DNA from: Prevotella sp. 10(H)
GTDB lineage: Bacteria > Bacteroidota > Bacteroidia > Bacteroidales > Dysgonomonadaceae
Reading direction: 5' to 3'
Length of the DNA: 64,000 bases
Assembly: GCF_000711235.1 (NCBI RefSeq)
Contig: NZ_JOMI01000001.1
Span: forward strand, 124,001 to 188,000
Positions 47,656 through 55,588 of this stretch are shown piece by piece. Below the pieces are notes generated by a model, which was given only the letters and a program-made list of their open reading frames with translations, had not been told where the DNA came from and did not search any database. The position numbers and the translations under genes were made by a program. Every line of letters starts with the position of its first letter. Within the stretch, counting starts at the first letter, position 1.

Positions 47656-48642
47656 ATGAATACCAGTCAATGGATAGCCTCCGTTATTGAATCGAAAAAA
47701 AATGTTGCCGTACCGATTATGACACATCCCGGAATAGAAATAATCGGTAAGAAAGTCATCGACGCCGTAACAAACGGACAGGTACATTTTGAATCGATAA
47801 AAGCGCTTAATGAACGATTCCCCCAGTCGGCAGCCTGTACAACGATAATGGATCTTACAGTCGAAGCCGAAGCATTCGGGGCAGAATTGTATATGAGTGA
47901 CGAAGAAGTGCCGAGTGTTACAGGCAGATTGTTATCCTCACATGAAGATGTGGCGGCTCTGGAAATCCCGACTTTGGATAAAGGAAGGATACCGGAATAT
48001 CTTAAAGCAAACAAGCTGGCAGCGGAGAATATAGATAAGCCTACCTTTGGCGGGTGTATAGGTCCTTTCTCGCTGGCAGGACGCCTTTATGATATGACCG
48101 AAATAATGATGGCCATATATACGGAGCCTGAAACAATGAAATTACTTCTCGGAAAATGTACCACTTTCCTAAAAAAGTATATAGCAGCAATAAAGCAAAC
48201 AGGAGTGGCAGGTGTAATATTAGCCGAGCCGGCCGCAGGGCTCCTTTCGAATGATGATTGCTACGAATTTTCATCTGTATATGTGAAAGAGATTGTAGAC
48301 GAACTTCAGGACGATAATTTTGCGATTATACTTCATAATTGCGGTAATGCAGGACATTGTACGCAAGCAATGATAGCTACCGGAGCAAATGGTTATCACT
48401 TCGGCAATAAAGCTGATATGGTTGAAGCTTTGAAAGAGTGTCCGACGGATGTACTGGTTATGGGGAATATAGACCCTGTCGCACTATTTAAAGAAGCTAC
48501 ACCGGACGAACTGTTCGAAGCTACAAAAGAATTACTGGCAGCAACCAGCGGCTACAAGAATTTTGTAATATCATCAGGTTGTGACACGCCTCCGGGCGTT
48601 TCATTTGATAACATTACGGCATTCTATAATGCGACAGTATAA
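47656..48642 (+). CDS. MtaA/MtbA-like zinc methyltransferase (UroD fold), acceptor side
   Basis: 328 aa. In contrast to the first gene of the operon it keeps the zinc motif of thiol-activating methyltransferases: His227-x-Cys229 in 'LHNCGNAGHC' and a distal Cys309 in 'SSGCDTPPG'; Glu191 in 'LAEPAAG' is another conserved position. In methanogens such enzymes move the methyl group from the corrinoid to coenzyme M. Bacteroidetes are not known to make coenzyme M, so a different thiol, for example homocysteine, is inferred. The four gene products together form a complete methyl relay. Confidence 0.88.
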   Translation: MNTSQWIASVIESKKNVAVPIMTHPGIEIIGKKVIDAVTNGQVHFESIKALNERFPQSAACTTIMDLTVEAEAFGAELYMSDEEVPSVTGRLLSSHEDVAALEIPTLDKGRIPEYLKANKLAAENIDKPTFGGCIGPFSLAGRLYDMTEIMMAIYTEPETMKLLLGKCTTFLKKYIAAIKQTGVAGVILAEPAAGLLSNDDCYEFSSVYVKEIVDELQDDNFAIILHNCGNAGHCTQAMIATGANGYHFGNKADMVEALKECPTDVLVMGNIDPVALFKEATPDELFEATKELLAATSGYKNFVISSGCDTPPGVSFDNITAFYNATV

Positions 48643-48680
48643 TCGATTAATGAAAATAATTTAGGTTATATACTTAAAAC

Positions 48681-48758
48681 GTCATTGCGAACGAATTGAA
48701 GCAATCTATTTTTCAGCGATATATTTGCTAGGATTGCTTCGCCATCGCCCGCAATGAC
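48681..48758. repeat. Imperfect palindromic dispersed repeat (REP/MITE-like)
   Basis: Ends are GTCATTGCG and CGCAATGAC; inner arms GAAGCAATC and GATTGCTTC also pair. This 'GTCATTGCGAnCGAA...AAGCAATC' pattern resembles a palindromic repeat seen between genes in many bacteria. No coding capacity. Confidence 0.75.
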
Positions 48759-48785
48759 AACTTTTAATACAGCTTCTTCACAATC

Positions 48786-49166
48786 TTATTTATTCTTTTC
48801 AAATTCAAACAATTGAACAAGAGCGCCATTGTATTCAATCATTGCATCCCTAATACCATCAGCAGGAGAACCGGGATGAGAGATTACGTTTAAACCCCTG
48901 TTTTTCAGTTCCCAATCAAGGTCTTTCACTTCGAATGCTATATGAGGAACCGTTTGTATCAACTCCTGTACTTTAGAATCTTGTTCAAACCTCATCCATT
49001 CAATCCCAAAGGGATTACTGTCAAAACCTGAAACATAAGTTTTAAATTCAGGAAGATATCTTTCATTCTCTTTCTGTTCGTTTGTCGGAATACCTATGTG
49101 GTGATATTTCCAGCCCCAGGATGCGATGCATTCCGGCAATTCATGATCTAATCTTATTTTATTCAT
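48786..49166 (-). CDS. VOC-superfamily (glyoxalase/dioxygenase fold) protein
   Basis: 126 aa. 'WGWKYHHIGIPTNEQK' contains the first VOC metal-ligand-like His, 'VPHIAFEVKDLDWELKNRG' the second module with His, and 'MIEYNGALVQLFEFEKNK' ends with the Glu-containing strand. The fold binds a divalent metal and acts on lactoylglutathione-like, dioxygenase or other substrates; none can be named. It is transcribed alone toward the palindromic repeat. A truncated copy of its last 17 codons occurs at 51670. Confidence 0.8.
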   Translation of the reverse strand: MNKIRLDHELPECIASWGWKYHHIGIPTNEQKENERYLPEFKTYVSGFDSNPFGIEWMRFEQDSKVQELIQTVPHIAFEVKDLDWELKNRGLNVISHPGSPADGIRDAMIEYNGALVQLFEFEKNK

Positions 49167-49198
49167 ACGTTTATTTTTTAAAAGTTAGTTACATAAGG

Positions 49199-49285
49199 TG
49201 TCTTTAGTAAATAAATCTGACACCTGTTTTGTTGAGTGTTTTGTATGATGAGCCATTGCTCATCGGTCAAATAACCCATAAACAT
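49199..49285 (-). pseudogene. Possible remnant of an IS5-type transposase N-terminus
   Basis: About 29 codons from ATG 49285 or 49279 read 'MGYLTDEQWLIIQNTQQN', resembling the L-T-D-x-Q-W start of IS5-group (DUF4096) transposases; nothing further of the enzyme is present and no terminal inverted repeats are evident. Too short to be certain. Confidence 0.3.
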
Positions 49286-49642
49286 TTTTTTTAGGATAAT
49301 AGGAATAGAGGGAATATTCAAACTTTCCCAAAGGCTTTTTATCCGGATTAATAAAACGAAAATTTTAGATTATAGAACTAAGCAATGACACTACCCCCCA
49401 GTCAGTTGGGTGGAAGAAAGTGGATTAAAAAAGATTGTTAAGATTCGTCATATCAACGAATCAACTTAGTTCCCGCGATTTTTTTTATTTGCAGACTAAC
49501 ATGTTTGTACCCTTTCTATATATTTAAGGGTTAGTACTTAATTGTCAAAGGCAAATATAATCATTTAATCAAAAACACAAATAAATTTTTAATCAAAAAC
49601 AGAAATAATTTGTTTTCAATCGATTCAACCGGAACAGATTAC
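49286..49642. other. AT-rich intergenic region with a tandem repeat
   Basis: From the VOC start to the TlpA start (49167-49675) there are 509 bases without a supported intact gene. Apart from the possible transposase remnant, it holds a C6 tract with an imperfect inverted repeat near 49390-49412, and two near-identical 22-base direct repeats (49564-49585 and 49588-49609) just upstream of the TlpA promoter element. Confidence 0.5.
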
Positions 49643-49650
49643 TATATTTG
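49643..49650 (+). promoter_or_regulatory. -7 element for the TlpA-like gene
   Basis: TATATTTG 26 bases before ATG 49676; it lies inside the longer frame from 49610 and supports the shorter start. Confidence 0.6.
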
Positions 49651-49675
49651 TAAAATTGGTAAAAGAAACCTTACT

Positions 49676-50389
49676 ATGAAAAAAACGATTACACTTCTCA
49701 CACTGCTTTCCATTATGCTATCGGTTACAGCCCAGACGGTTGATATGAATGATGCCACCTTCAGGCAATTATATGAGGAACCTGTTTCGCAGGAATGGAT
49801 GACCAAACTGGAACCCTATGCACACCAAGTAAGCAACGATGTAGACAACCCCTTATCAGAAAAGGTGTACATGCTATATCCGCGTATGACCGATGATGAT
49901 AAGAATACTCCCACAGGCAAAAAGTTAAAAGACCTGCTGTTAGCCAATCTTCTTCGCGATCCTCTGAGGTGGCAGCCAGCTATCGATACCGACTTTAAAG
50001 ACCTTGAGGGTAATGCTCATAAACTGGCAGATTACAGGGGGAAGTATGTACTGCTCGACTTTTGGGCTTCGTGGTGCAGGCCTTGTATAATGGCATTGCC
50101 TGAGATACGCAGTCTGACAGAGAAATATAAGGATAAGTTGATAATCGTAAGTATCAATCTGGATGGTGATATCGACAAATGGCGTCAGGTAGCAGAGAAG
50201 CATAATATAAGCTGGACAAACCTGAGTGATGGCGGAACGGATCACAGTGGAATATTCACCCAATACATGGGAGTAGGTATACCTTATTTTATACTCATCT
50301 CACCCGATGGTAACGTAATGGTTAGATGGGAAGGATACGGCTCCGATAATACGTATATTGAAAAAAGAATCACCAGATATATGAAGTAA
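49676..50389 (+). CDS. TlpA/ResA-like thiol-disulfide oxidoreductase
   Basis: 237 aa with a signal peptide (ends SVTAQ). After a helical N-terminal region, a thioredoxin fold begins about residue 105 ('AIDTDFKDLEGNAHKLADYR') with the redox motif W-C134-R-P-C137 in 'DFWASWCRPCIMALPE', and the cis-Pro segment 'YMGVGIPYFILISPDGNV'. Such proteins reduce disulfides or cytochrome c precursors in the periplasm. The start was chosen from the promoter position. It is followed after 35 bases by the DUF4932 metalloprotease-like lipoprotein gene and may be cotranscribed. Confidence 0.92.
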   Translation: MKKTITLLTLLSIMLSVTAQTVDMNDATFRQLYEEPVSQEWMTKLEPYAHQVSNDVDNPLSEKVYMLYPRMTDDDKNTPTGKKLKDLLLANLLRDPLRWQPAIDTDFKDLEGNAHKLADYRGKYVLLDFWASWCRPCIMALPEIRSLTEKYKDKLIIVSINLDGDIDKWRQVAEKHNISWTNLSDGGTDHSGIFTQYMGVGIPYFILISPDGNVMVRWEGYGSDNTYIEKRITRYMK

Positions 50390-50424
50390 TGTATAAAAAG
50401 GAATAAACATAAATAAAAAAAGTC

Positions 50425-51522
50425 ATGAGTAGAATTTTATTAGTCATTTTAGCTACGCTTTGCTTTCAGGCATGCGTTGTAAAAGAAGAAAAAAAAGTTG
50501 TTTTGGAAAGACCAACGGCTGACAAAAGAGTAGAATTGTTAAATATTGTTTTTCGTTTGGCGGAAGCGCCGGGGTATTCATTTCAAGATTATAAACCTTA
50601 TGTTGATAGAATTGAGCAATATTTTGGAAAGTACAAAGATCACGAATTGATACAGTATACCAAATCAATTTTGAAGGAGAATGAAACAGATTGGGATGCT
50701 GTTGCGAAAATGGCTATACGCCTCGACGATAACATGGTACTAATGACAGGTGTCAGTGATGTCTGGCAGGCAGATGCACGGTGGAGTAAAGAAACCGCCG
50801 AAAAATTTGTTTCGTTGCTGCCGCAGTTTGTCAAAGATACTGAGTTTGATAATTTTTTCAGGGACAATGCTGATCTATATACTGCAGCAGCCGATAGATT
50901 TGTCACTGTTTGTGAACAGGTCAATATGGATTGGTACGGGACCTTCTATGGAAATGAGTCTTCCGGGGAATTTTTAATAATAATGGCACTAGGTAGCGGA
51001 CCCAGTTGTTATGGAGTAACTCTGGAATATGCAGACGGAGGTCTAACGGCATATGCTATTATGGGTGTATGGAAAACTGATGATGAAGGAATGCCCCTGT
51101 TTGATAATCACTTGCCATATAGTGACACTCCGGTTTTACCGATATTGCTTCATGAATTCAATCATTCATTTGTAAACCACGTGACAGAAAAGTACAAAGA
51201 CTCATTTCAGGAAAGCGGAGAGAAAATAGCTTCTATTCTGAAAAGTAAAGAGAAGATGGCAGGACACTACTATTGGAAAACAGTGTTTGACGAAGCATTA
51301 GTCAGGGCCTGCGTAATCAAGTATATGAAAGATAATGGTTTCGCACAGCCGGAGATAGATAAGGAAATAAAATTTCAAAAAGAATGGTGGGGCTTTGTTT
51401 TCATAGAAGAACTTGTTTCCGAACTGGAAAGTTACGACAGGCAACGGGACACGTATCCGACATTTGAGAGTTATATGCCGAAACTCGTTGAATTTTATAA
51501 TGCTTTGCCTGAAAAAATCTGA
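50425..51522 (+). CDS. DUF4932 lipoprotein, predicted zinc metalloprotease
   Basis: 365 aa, lipoprotein signal LCFQAC-VV (Cys17). The C-terminal half carries His243-Glu-x2-His247 (LLHEFNHSFVN), a gluzincin-type zinc motif, and a downstream 'KTVFDEALVRACVIKY' helix with Glu as a likely third ligand. This is the layout of DUF4932 (PF16286-like) Bacteroidetes proteins. The N-terminal half is helical. It should be a surface or periplasmic peptidase; substrate unknown. Encoded after a TlpA-type thioredoxin. Confidence 0.82.
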   Translation: MSRILLVILATLCFQACVVKEEKKVVLERPTADKRVELLNIVFRLAEAPGYSFQDYKPYVDRIEQYFGKYKDHELIQYTKSILKENETDWDAVAKMAIRLDDNMVLMTGVSDVWQADARWSKETAEKFVSLLPQFVKDTEFDNFFRDNADLYTAAADRFVTVCEQVNMDWYGTFYGNESSGEFLIIMALGSGPSCYGVTLEYADGGLTAYAIMGVWKTDDEGMPLFDNHLPYSDTPVLPILLHEFNHSFVNHVTEKYKDSFQESGEKIASILKSKEKMAGHYYWKTVFDEALVRACVIKYMKDNGFAQPEIDKEIKFQKEWWGFVFIEELVSELESYDRQRDTYPTFESYMPKLVEFYNALPEKI

Positions 51523-51618
51523 TAAACCCGTCATCTAACGAATAACAAAATGCAGAACGTCTGATAAGCGGTTTATAAATCCGAAAGGGCGGCATTTTCC
51601 ACTAGGGGTTACATAGAA

Positions 51619-51656
51619 GCTGTATTAAAAGCCGCAATGACGACTTTTAATACAGC
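51619..51656. repeat. Perfect 13-bp inverted repeat
   Basis: GCTGTATTAAAAG (51619-51631) and CTTTTAATACAGC (51644-51656) with a 12-base centre containing GCAATGAC. The right arm and centre recur at 48751-48773 next to the VOC gene. Confidence 0.75.
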
Positions 51657-51669
51657 CCCCCTCACAATC

Positions 51670-51726
51670 TTATTTATTCTTCTCAAATTTAAGCAATTGA
51701 GCAAGGGTGCCATTGTATTCAATCGT
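51670..51726 (-). pseudogene. Truncated duplicate of the 3' end of a VOC gene
   Basis: The minus strand reads 'IEYNGTLAQLLKFEKNK' followed by TAA, 13 of 17 residues identical to the C-terminus of the VOC protein at 48786-49166. At the nucleotide level 49 of the last 55 bases match, and the flanking sequence past the stop codon matches as well. The rest of the gene is missing. Confidence 0.88.
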
Positions 51727-51747
51727 TATGTGGCCTTTTTTATTAAT

Positions 51748-52332
51748 TCATATCATAGACAAAAGCCTATGCTGTTCTACCCATGCTAAAAGCCCTGCAC
51801 GAGCATCAGGAAGTTTGTCTTCCCAATGTTGTACAGAGTTTTGCCCGACAACATCTGTGATATATTTGATGGAAAGAAAAGGAATATTGAAGCTTCTGCA
51901 TACAAAAGCCTGAGCATAAGCTTCCATATCTATGACATCCGCTTTGAATGAAGATACTTCGGTAACGAATGTATCACCCGTGCTGCAAATGCCTGCTTTA
52001 TTGTAATTTATTATCCAATTTTTGAGCGTTTCATAGCCTTTTACAAATTGCAAACCTTCTATCTCATATTCTACTCCGGGAAGCTTCGTGACTTCATAAT
52101 CCCTGTCGATAAAATGATTGGAGATAAAGATATCACCTACGTTGTGAATCAATGTTCCGGCGGTTCCTATATTGATTACAAAATCGGGCTTGATTTCGCA
52201 GATATGCCTTGTTAGTATAGTCGCAGAGCGGGTTTTCCCAATTCCGGTAAATACAGGTATTATGTTGAAGCCCTCTGCTTTCAGATCGATATATTCATCC
52301 TTTACGGCATAGGTGGTCAGGATTGTTTTCAT
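51748..52332 (-). CDS. Nucleoside phosphorylase / MTA-SAH nucleosidase-like protein
   Basis: 194 aa from ATG 52332; a -7 element inside the longer frame (start 52374) supports this. The PNP/UDP family fold shows 'IIPVFTGIGKTRSATILTRH', 'DFVINIGTAGTLIHNVGDIF' (phosphate/ribose loop), 'VIDMEAYAQAFVCRSFNIPF' (the M-E ribose-binding pair) and 'SIKYITDVVGQNS' with the catalytic Asp. It is shorter than Pfs (about 230 aa) and could cleave methylthioadenosine, S-adenosylhomocysteine or another nucleoside. Cytoplasmic. Confidence 0.85.
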   Translation of the reverse strand: MKTILTTYAVKDEYIDLKAEGFNIIPVFTGIGKTRSATILTRHICEIKPDFVINIGTAGTLIHNVGDIFISNHFIDRDYEVTKLPGVEYEIEGLQFVKGYETLKNWIINYNKAGICSTGDTFVTEVSSFKADVIDMEAYAQAFVCRSFNIPFLSIKYITDVVGQNSVQHWEDKLPDARAGLLAWVEQHRLLSMI

Positions 52333-52347
52333 ACTATAAATTTTACT

Positions 52348-52355
52348 CAAAAGTA
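52348..52355 (-). promoter_or_regulatory. -7 element of the nucleosidase gene
   Basis: TACTTTTG on the minus strand, 16 bases before the ATG at 52332. Confidence 0.55.
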
Positions 52356-52478
52356 TATTTAAAATCGGATACACATGCCCATTATCTTAATATATTTTGA
52401 ATTTTTATTATTTCTGTAAAATATCACAATAAGTAAGTGTAATTAACTTTCCATATAGTCGTTTTGGATATAGAAGTC

Positions 52479-52509
52479 ATTGAAATTGGAGTAAGTTGCA
52501 GTATCTTTG
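52479..52509 (+). promoter_or_regulatory. Promoter of pflB
   Basis: -33 ATTG (52479-52482), 19-base spacer, -7 TATCTTTG (52502-52509). It lies within the longer frame from 52464, excluding that start. Confidence 0.68.
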
Positions 52510-52565
52510 CACAAAATTTCAATTCGGTTGAAAATAGTTTGGTTATCAATATTAATACAACTTTA

Positions 52566-54794
52566 ATGGAAACATATAAAGACTTCAAAGGTAAGAGATG
52601 GCAGGAAACGATTGACATCAACAACTTTATTCTTGAAAATTATACAGAATATACAGGAAGCGCCGACTTTCTGACCGAAGCAACTCCGGCGACGAAAAAA
52701 CTTTGGGAAAAGCTTGGAGAAATGTTCACCGAGGAAAAGAAAAAAGGTATTTACGATGCCGAAACGCGCATGCCTTCACAGATAGATGCATACGGCGCAG
52801 GATATATAGATAAAGATTTGGAAAAAATAGTCGGTGTACAAACCGACAAACCTCTGAAAAGAGCGATTTTCCCGAACGGCGGACTGCGTATGGTAGAACA
52901 AAGTCTTAAAGAGTACGGCTATAAGCTGGATGATACGACAAAAGAAATTTTCTCAAAATACCGTAAAACTCACAATGAAGGGGTATTTGCAGCCTATACA
53001 GACAGTATCCGCAAAGCGCGAAGTAACGGCTTACTCACCGGCCTACCGGATGCATACGGCCGCGGACGTATAATCGGAGATTACCGCCGTGTTGCATTGT
53101 ATGGTGTAGACAGGCTGATCAACGAAAGGCAACGTAGATTTGAAGAGTGCGACCCGTCAGAGCTGAGTGACGAACTGATACGGCTGCGTGAAGAATTATC
53201 CATGCAGATACTTGCCCTTAAAGCATTGAAACGAATGGCCGCATCTTACGGCTTCGATATATCATATCCGGCAAAAACAGCGCAGGAAGCTATCCAATGG
53301 ACTTATTTCGGCTATTTGGGCGCTATTAAAGACCAGAATGGTGCAGCCATGAGCCTTGGACGGACAAGCACATTCCTTGATATTTATATCGAAAGGGATT
53401 TGAAAAAAGGACTGATTACAGAGCAGGAAGCACAGGAAATGATAGACCATTTTGTGATGAAACTGCGTATCGTGCGTTTCCTCAGAACGCCTGAATATGA
53501 CGAACTGTTCTCTGGTGACCCGGTATGGGTAACCGAATCGTTAGGCGGAATGACAAAAGACGGTAAATCACTGGTTACGAAGAATAGTTTCCGTATGCTT
53601 CATACTCTCTATAATCTAGGGCCGGCACCGGAACCTAATCTGACTGTCTTGTGGAGTGAAGACTTGCCTGAAAACTGGAAGAAATATTGTGCAAAAGTAT
53701 CTATAGATACATCTTCTCTCCAATATGAGAATGATGACCTGATGCGTCCGCAGCTAGGCGACGATTACGGTATAGCTTGCTGTGTTTCGCCTATGGAGAT
53801 AGGAAAGCAGATGCAGTTTTTCGGAGCGCGCGCCAATCTGCCTAAAGCGTTGCTTTATACGATAAACGGCGGTAAAGACGAGAAAACAAAAGTACAGGTA
53901 ACGCCTGCCGTTTATGATAAAGTTACAGGCGACTATCTCGATTTCGACGATGTATGGCAGAAGTTCGATAAAATGCTCGACTGGGTTGCCGAAACATATG
54001 TAAAAGCATTGAACATCATCCACTACATGCATGATAAATATTCGTATGAGGCGCTTGAAATGGCTTTGCACGAAGTAGACATCCTGCGTACACAGGCATT
54101 CGGTATTTCGGGACTTTCTATCATTGCAGACTCGTTTGCAGCTATCAAATACGGCAAAGTTCGCATTATCCGCGACGAAGAGGGCGATGCGGTAGATTAC
54201 ATTGTCGAAGGCGATTATGTACCATTCGGCAATAATGATGACCGCACCGATGAATTTGCCGTGAAGATTGTGGAAATGTTTATGAATAAAATCCGCAGGC
54301 ACAGGATGTATAAGAATGCCGTACCTACACAATCGGTATTGACCATTACATCGAATGTGGTATACGGTAAGAAAACAGGCAATACACCTGACGGTCGCCG
54401 CGGCGGTACTCCTTTTGCACCGGGTGCGAATCCGATGCACGGACGCGATACGAAAGGCGCAGTAGCATCACTTTCGTCTGTTGCCAAGTTGCCGTTCGAA
54501 CATGCAAATGACGGTATTTCCTATACATTCGCAATAACCCCCGAAACATTAGGGAAAAGTCAGGAAGATAAGGTAACAAATCTTTCGGGTTTGCTCGACG
54601 GATATTTCCACAGTGCAGGACATCACCTGAATGTGAATGTCTTCAACAGGGATTTGCTTATCGATGCTATGGAGCATCCCGAAGACTACCCTCAACTTAC
54701 TATCAGGGTATCGGGCTATGCGGTTAATTTCGTGAAACTTACAAAAGAACAGCAGTTGGATGTAATAAACCGTACGATTACAACAACGTTTTAA
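52566..54794 (+). CDS. pflB: Pyruvate formate-lyase (formate acetyltransferase)
   Basis: 742 aa from ATG 52566 ([13 protein letters not shown]). It converts pyruvate and CoA to acetyl-CoA and formate in anaerobic mixed-acid metabolism. The active-site cysteine pair is Cys405-Cys406 in '[13 protein letters not shown]', and the glycyl-radical site is Gly717 in '[10 protein letters not shown]' near the C-terminus. '[20 protein letters not shown]' and '[20 protein letters not shown]' are diagnostic PFL blocks. The activating enzyme pflA is encoded 74 bases downstream. The start is supported by the promoter inside the longer frame. Confidence 0.97.
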   Translation: METYKDFKGKRWQETIDINNFILENYTEYTGSADFLTEATPATKKLWEKLGEMFTEEKKKGIYDAETRMPSQIDAYGAGYIDKDLEKIVGVQTDKPLKRAIFPNGGLRMVEQSLKEYGYKLDDTTKEIFSKYRKTHNEGVFAAYTDSIRKARSNGLLTGLPDAYGRGRIIGDYRRVALYGVDRLINERQRRFEECDPSELSDELIRLREELSMQILALKALKRMAASYGFDISYPAKTAQEAIQWTYFGYLGAIKDQNGAAMSLGRTSTFLDIYIERDLKKGLITEQEAQEMIDHFVMKLRIVRFLRTPEYDELFSGDPVWVTESLGGMTKDGKSLVTKNSFRMLHTLYNLGPAPEPNLTVLWSEDLPENWKKYCAKVSIDTSSLQYENDDLMRPQLGDDYGIACCVSPMEIGKQMQFFGARANLPKALLYTINGGKDEKTKVQVTPAVYDKVTGDYLDFDDVWQKFDKMLDWVAETYVKALNIIHYMHDKYSYEALEMALHEVDILRTQAFGISGLSIIADSFAAIKYGKVRIIRDEEGDAVDYIVEGDYVPFGNNDDRTDEFAVKIVEMFMNKIRRHRMYKNAVPTQSVLTITSNVVYGKKTGNTPDGRRGGTPFAPGANPMHGRDTKGAVASLSSVAKLPFEHANDGISYTFAITPETLGKSQEDKVTNLSGLLDGYFHSAGHHLNVNVFNRDLLIDAMEHPEDYPQLTIRVSGYAVNFVKLTKEQQLDVINRTITTTF

Positions 54795-54868
54795 GTAATA
54801 TAATTATATGAATAACAGGGAATTCTCATCACACAGGATTTCCTGTTTATTCTTTTCAAAAGGAATAT

Positions 54869-55588
54869 ATGAAAGGTTACATCCACTCATTCGAATCATT
54901 CGGTACCAAAGACGGACCCGGCATACGTTTCGTATTATTTATGCAGGGATGCCCTTTACGCTGTCTTTTCTGTCACAATCCCGACACATGGGGAATGAAC
55001 GATAAGAAATACGAACTGACTGCCGAAGAAGCCTTTACTGAGATATCGAAAGTCAAAACGTTTATCCGCAACGGCGGTGTAACAGTTTCGGGAGGAGAAC
55101 CTTTACTGCAACCTGAATTTATAAATGAACTCTTTCAGCTATGCAAAAAAGACGGAATACACACTGCAATAGATACATCCGGCTTCTTACTGAATGATAA
55201 AGTAAATGAGGTATTGAATAATACCGACCTTGTCCTTCTGGATATAAAGCATATCAATCCTACAAAGTATAAAGAACTGACTTCAAAACCGCTGGAGCCG
55301 ACTTTACGATTCATGGAGTACCTCTCGAAAATAAATAAGCCAGTATGGCTCAGATATGTGCTTATACCCGGCTTTACGGACGATGAAACCGATTTGCACG
55401 AGTGGGCTAAATATGTATCCCGATTCAATAATGTAGAACGTGTAGAGATACTCCCTTTTCACCAAATGGGATTACATAAATGGGAACAAATCGGAGCCGA
55501 CTACAAACTGAAAGATATTTATACTACGTCCGAAGCCGAAATAAAAAGAGTAGAAGAGATATTCAAAAGCTACAACCTTAAATTTTAA
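54869..55588 (+). CDS. pflA: Pyruvate formate-lyase activating enzyme (radical SAM)
   Basis: 239 aa. The radical-SAM cluster motif Cys28-x3-Cys32-x2-Cys35 is in 'GCPLRCLFCHNPDTW'; 'GTKDGPGIRFVLFMQG' precedes it, and 'GGVTVSGGEPLLQPEF' is the SAM-binding GGE motif. The enzyme generates the glycyl radical on PflB Gly717 using SAM and a reduced flavodoxin or ferredoxin. It ends with a 4-base stop-codon overlap with the convergent uvrA-like gene. Confidence 0.97.
   Translation: MKGYIHSFESFGTKDGPGIRFVLFMQGCPLRCLFCHNPDTWGMNDKKYELTAEEAFTEISKVKTFIRNGGVTVSGGEPLLQPEFINELFQLCKKDGIHTAIDTSGFLLNDKVNEVLNNTDLVLLDIKHINPTKYKELTSKPLEPTLRFMEYLSKINKPVWLRYVLIPGFTDDETDLHEWAKYVSRFNNVERVEILPFHQMGLHKWEQIGADYKLKDIYTTSEAEIKRVEEIFKSYNLKF

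Noticed and set aside
49396-49468. Short inverted repeats GATTCGT/ACGAATC and the C6 tract region as a terminator or attachment site
   Set aside because: The arms are only 7 bases, there is no T-run, and no integrase or tRNA is nearby.
53754-54440. 228-codon open frame on the minus strand inside pflB
   Set aside because: It mirrors the highly conserved pflB coding strand, has no recognisable domains and no promoter; it is a shadow frame.
54808-55005. 65-codon plus-strand frame between pflB and pflA
   Set aside because: It mostly overlaps the start of pflA in another frame and has no features of its own.
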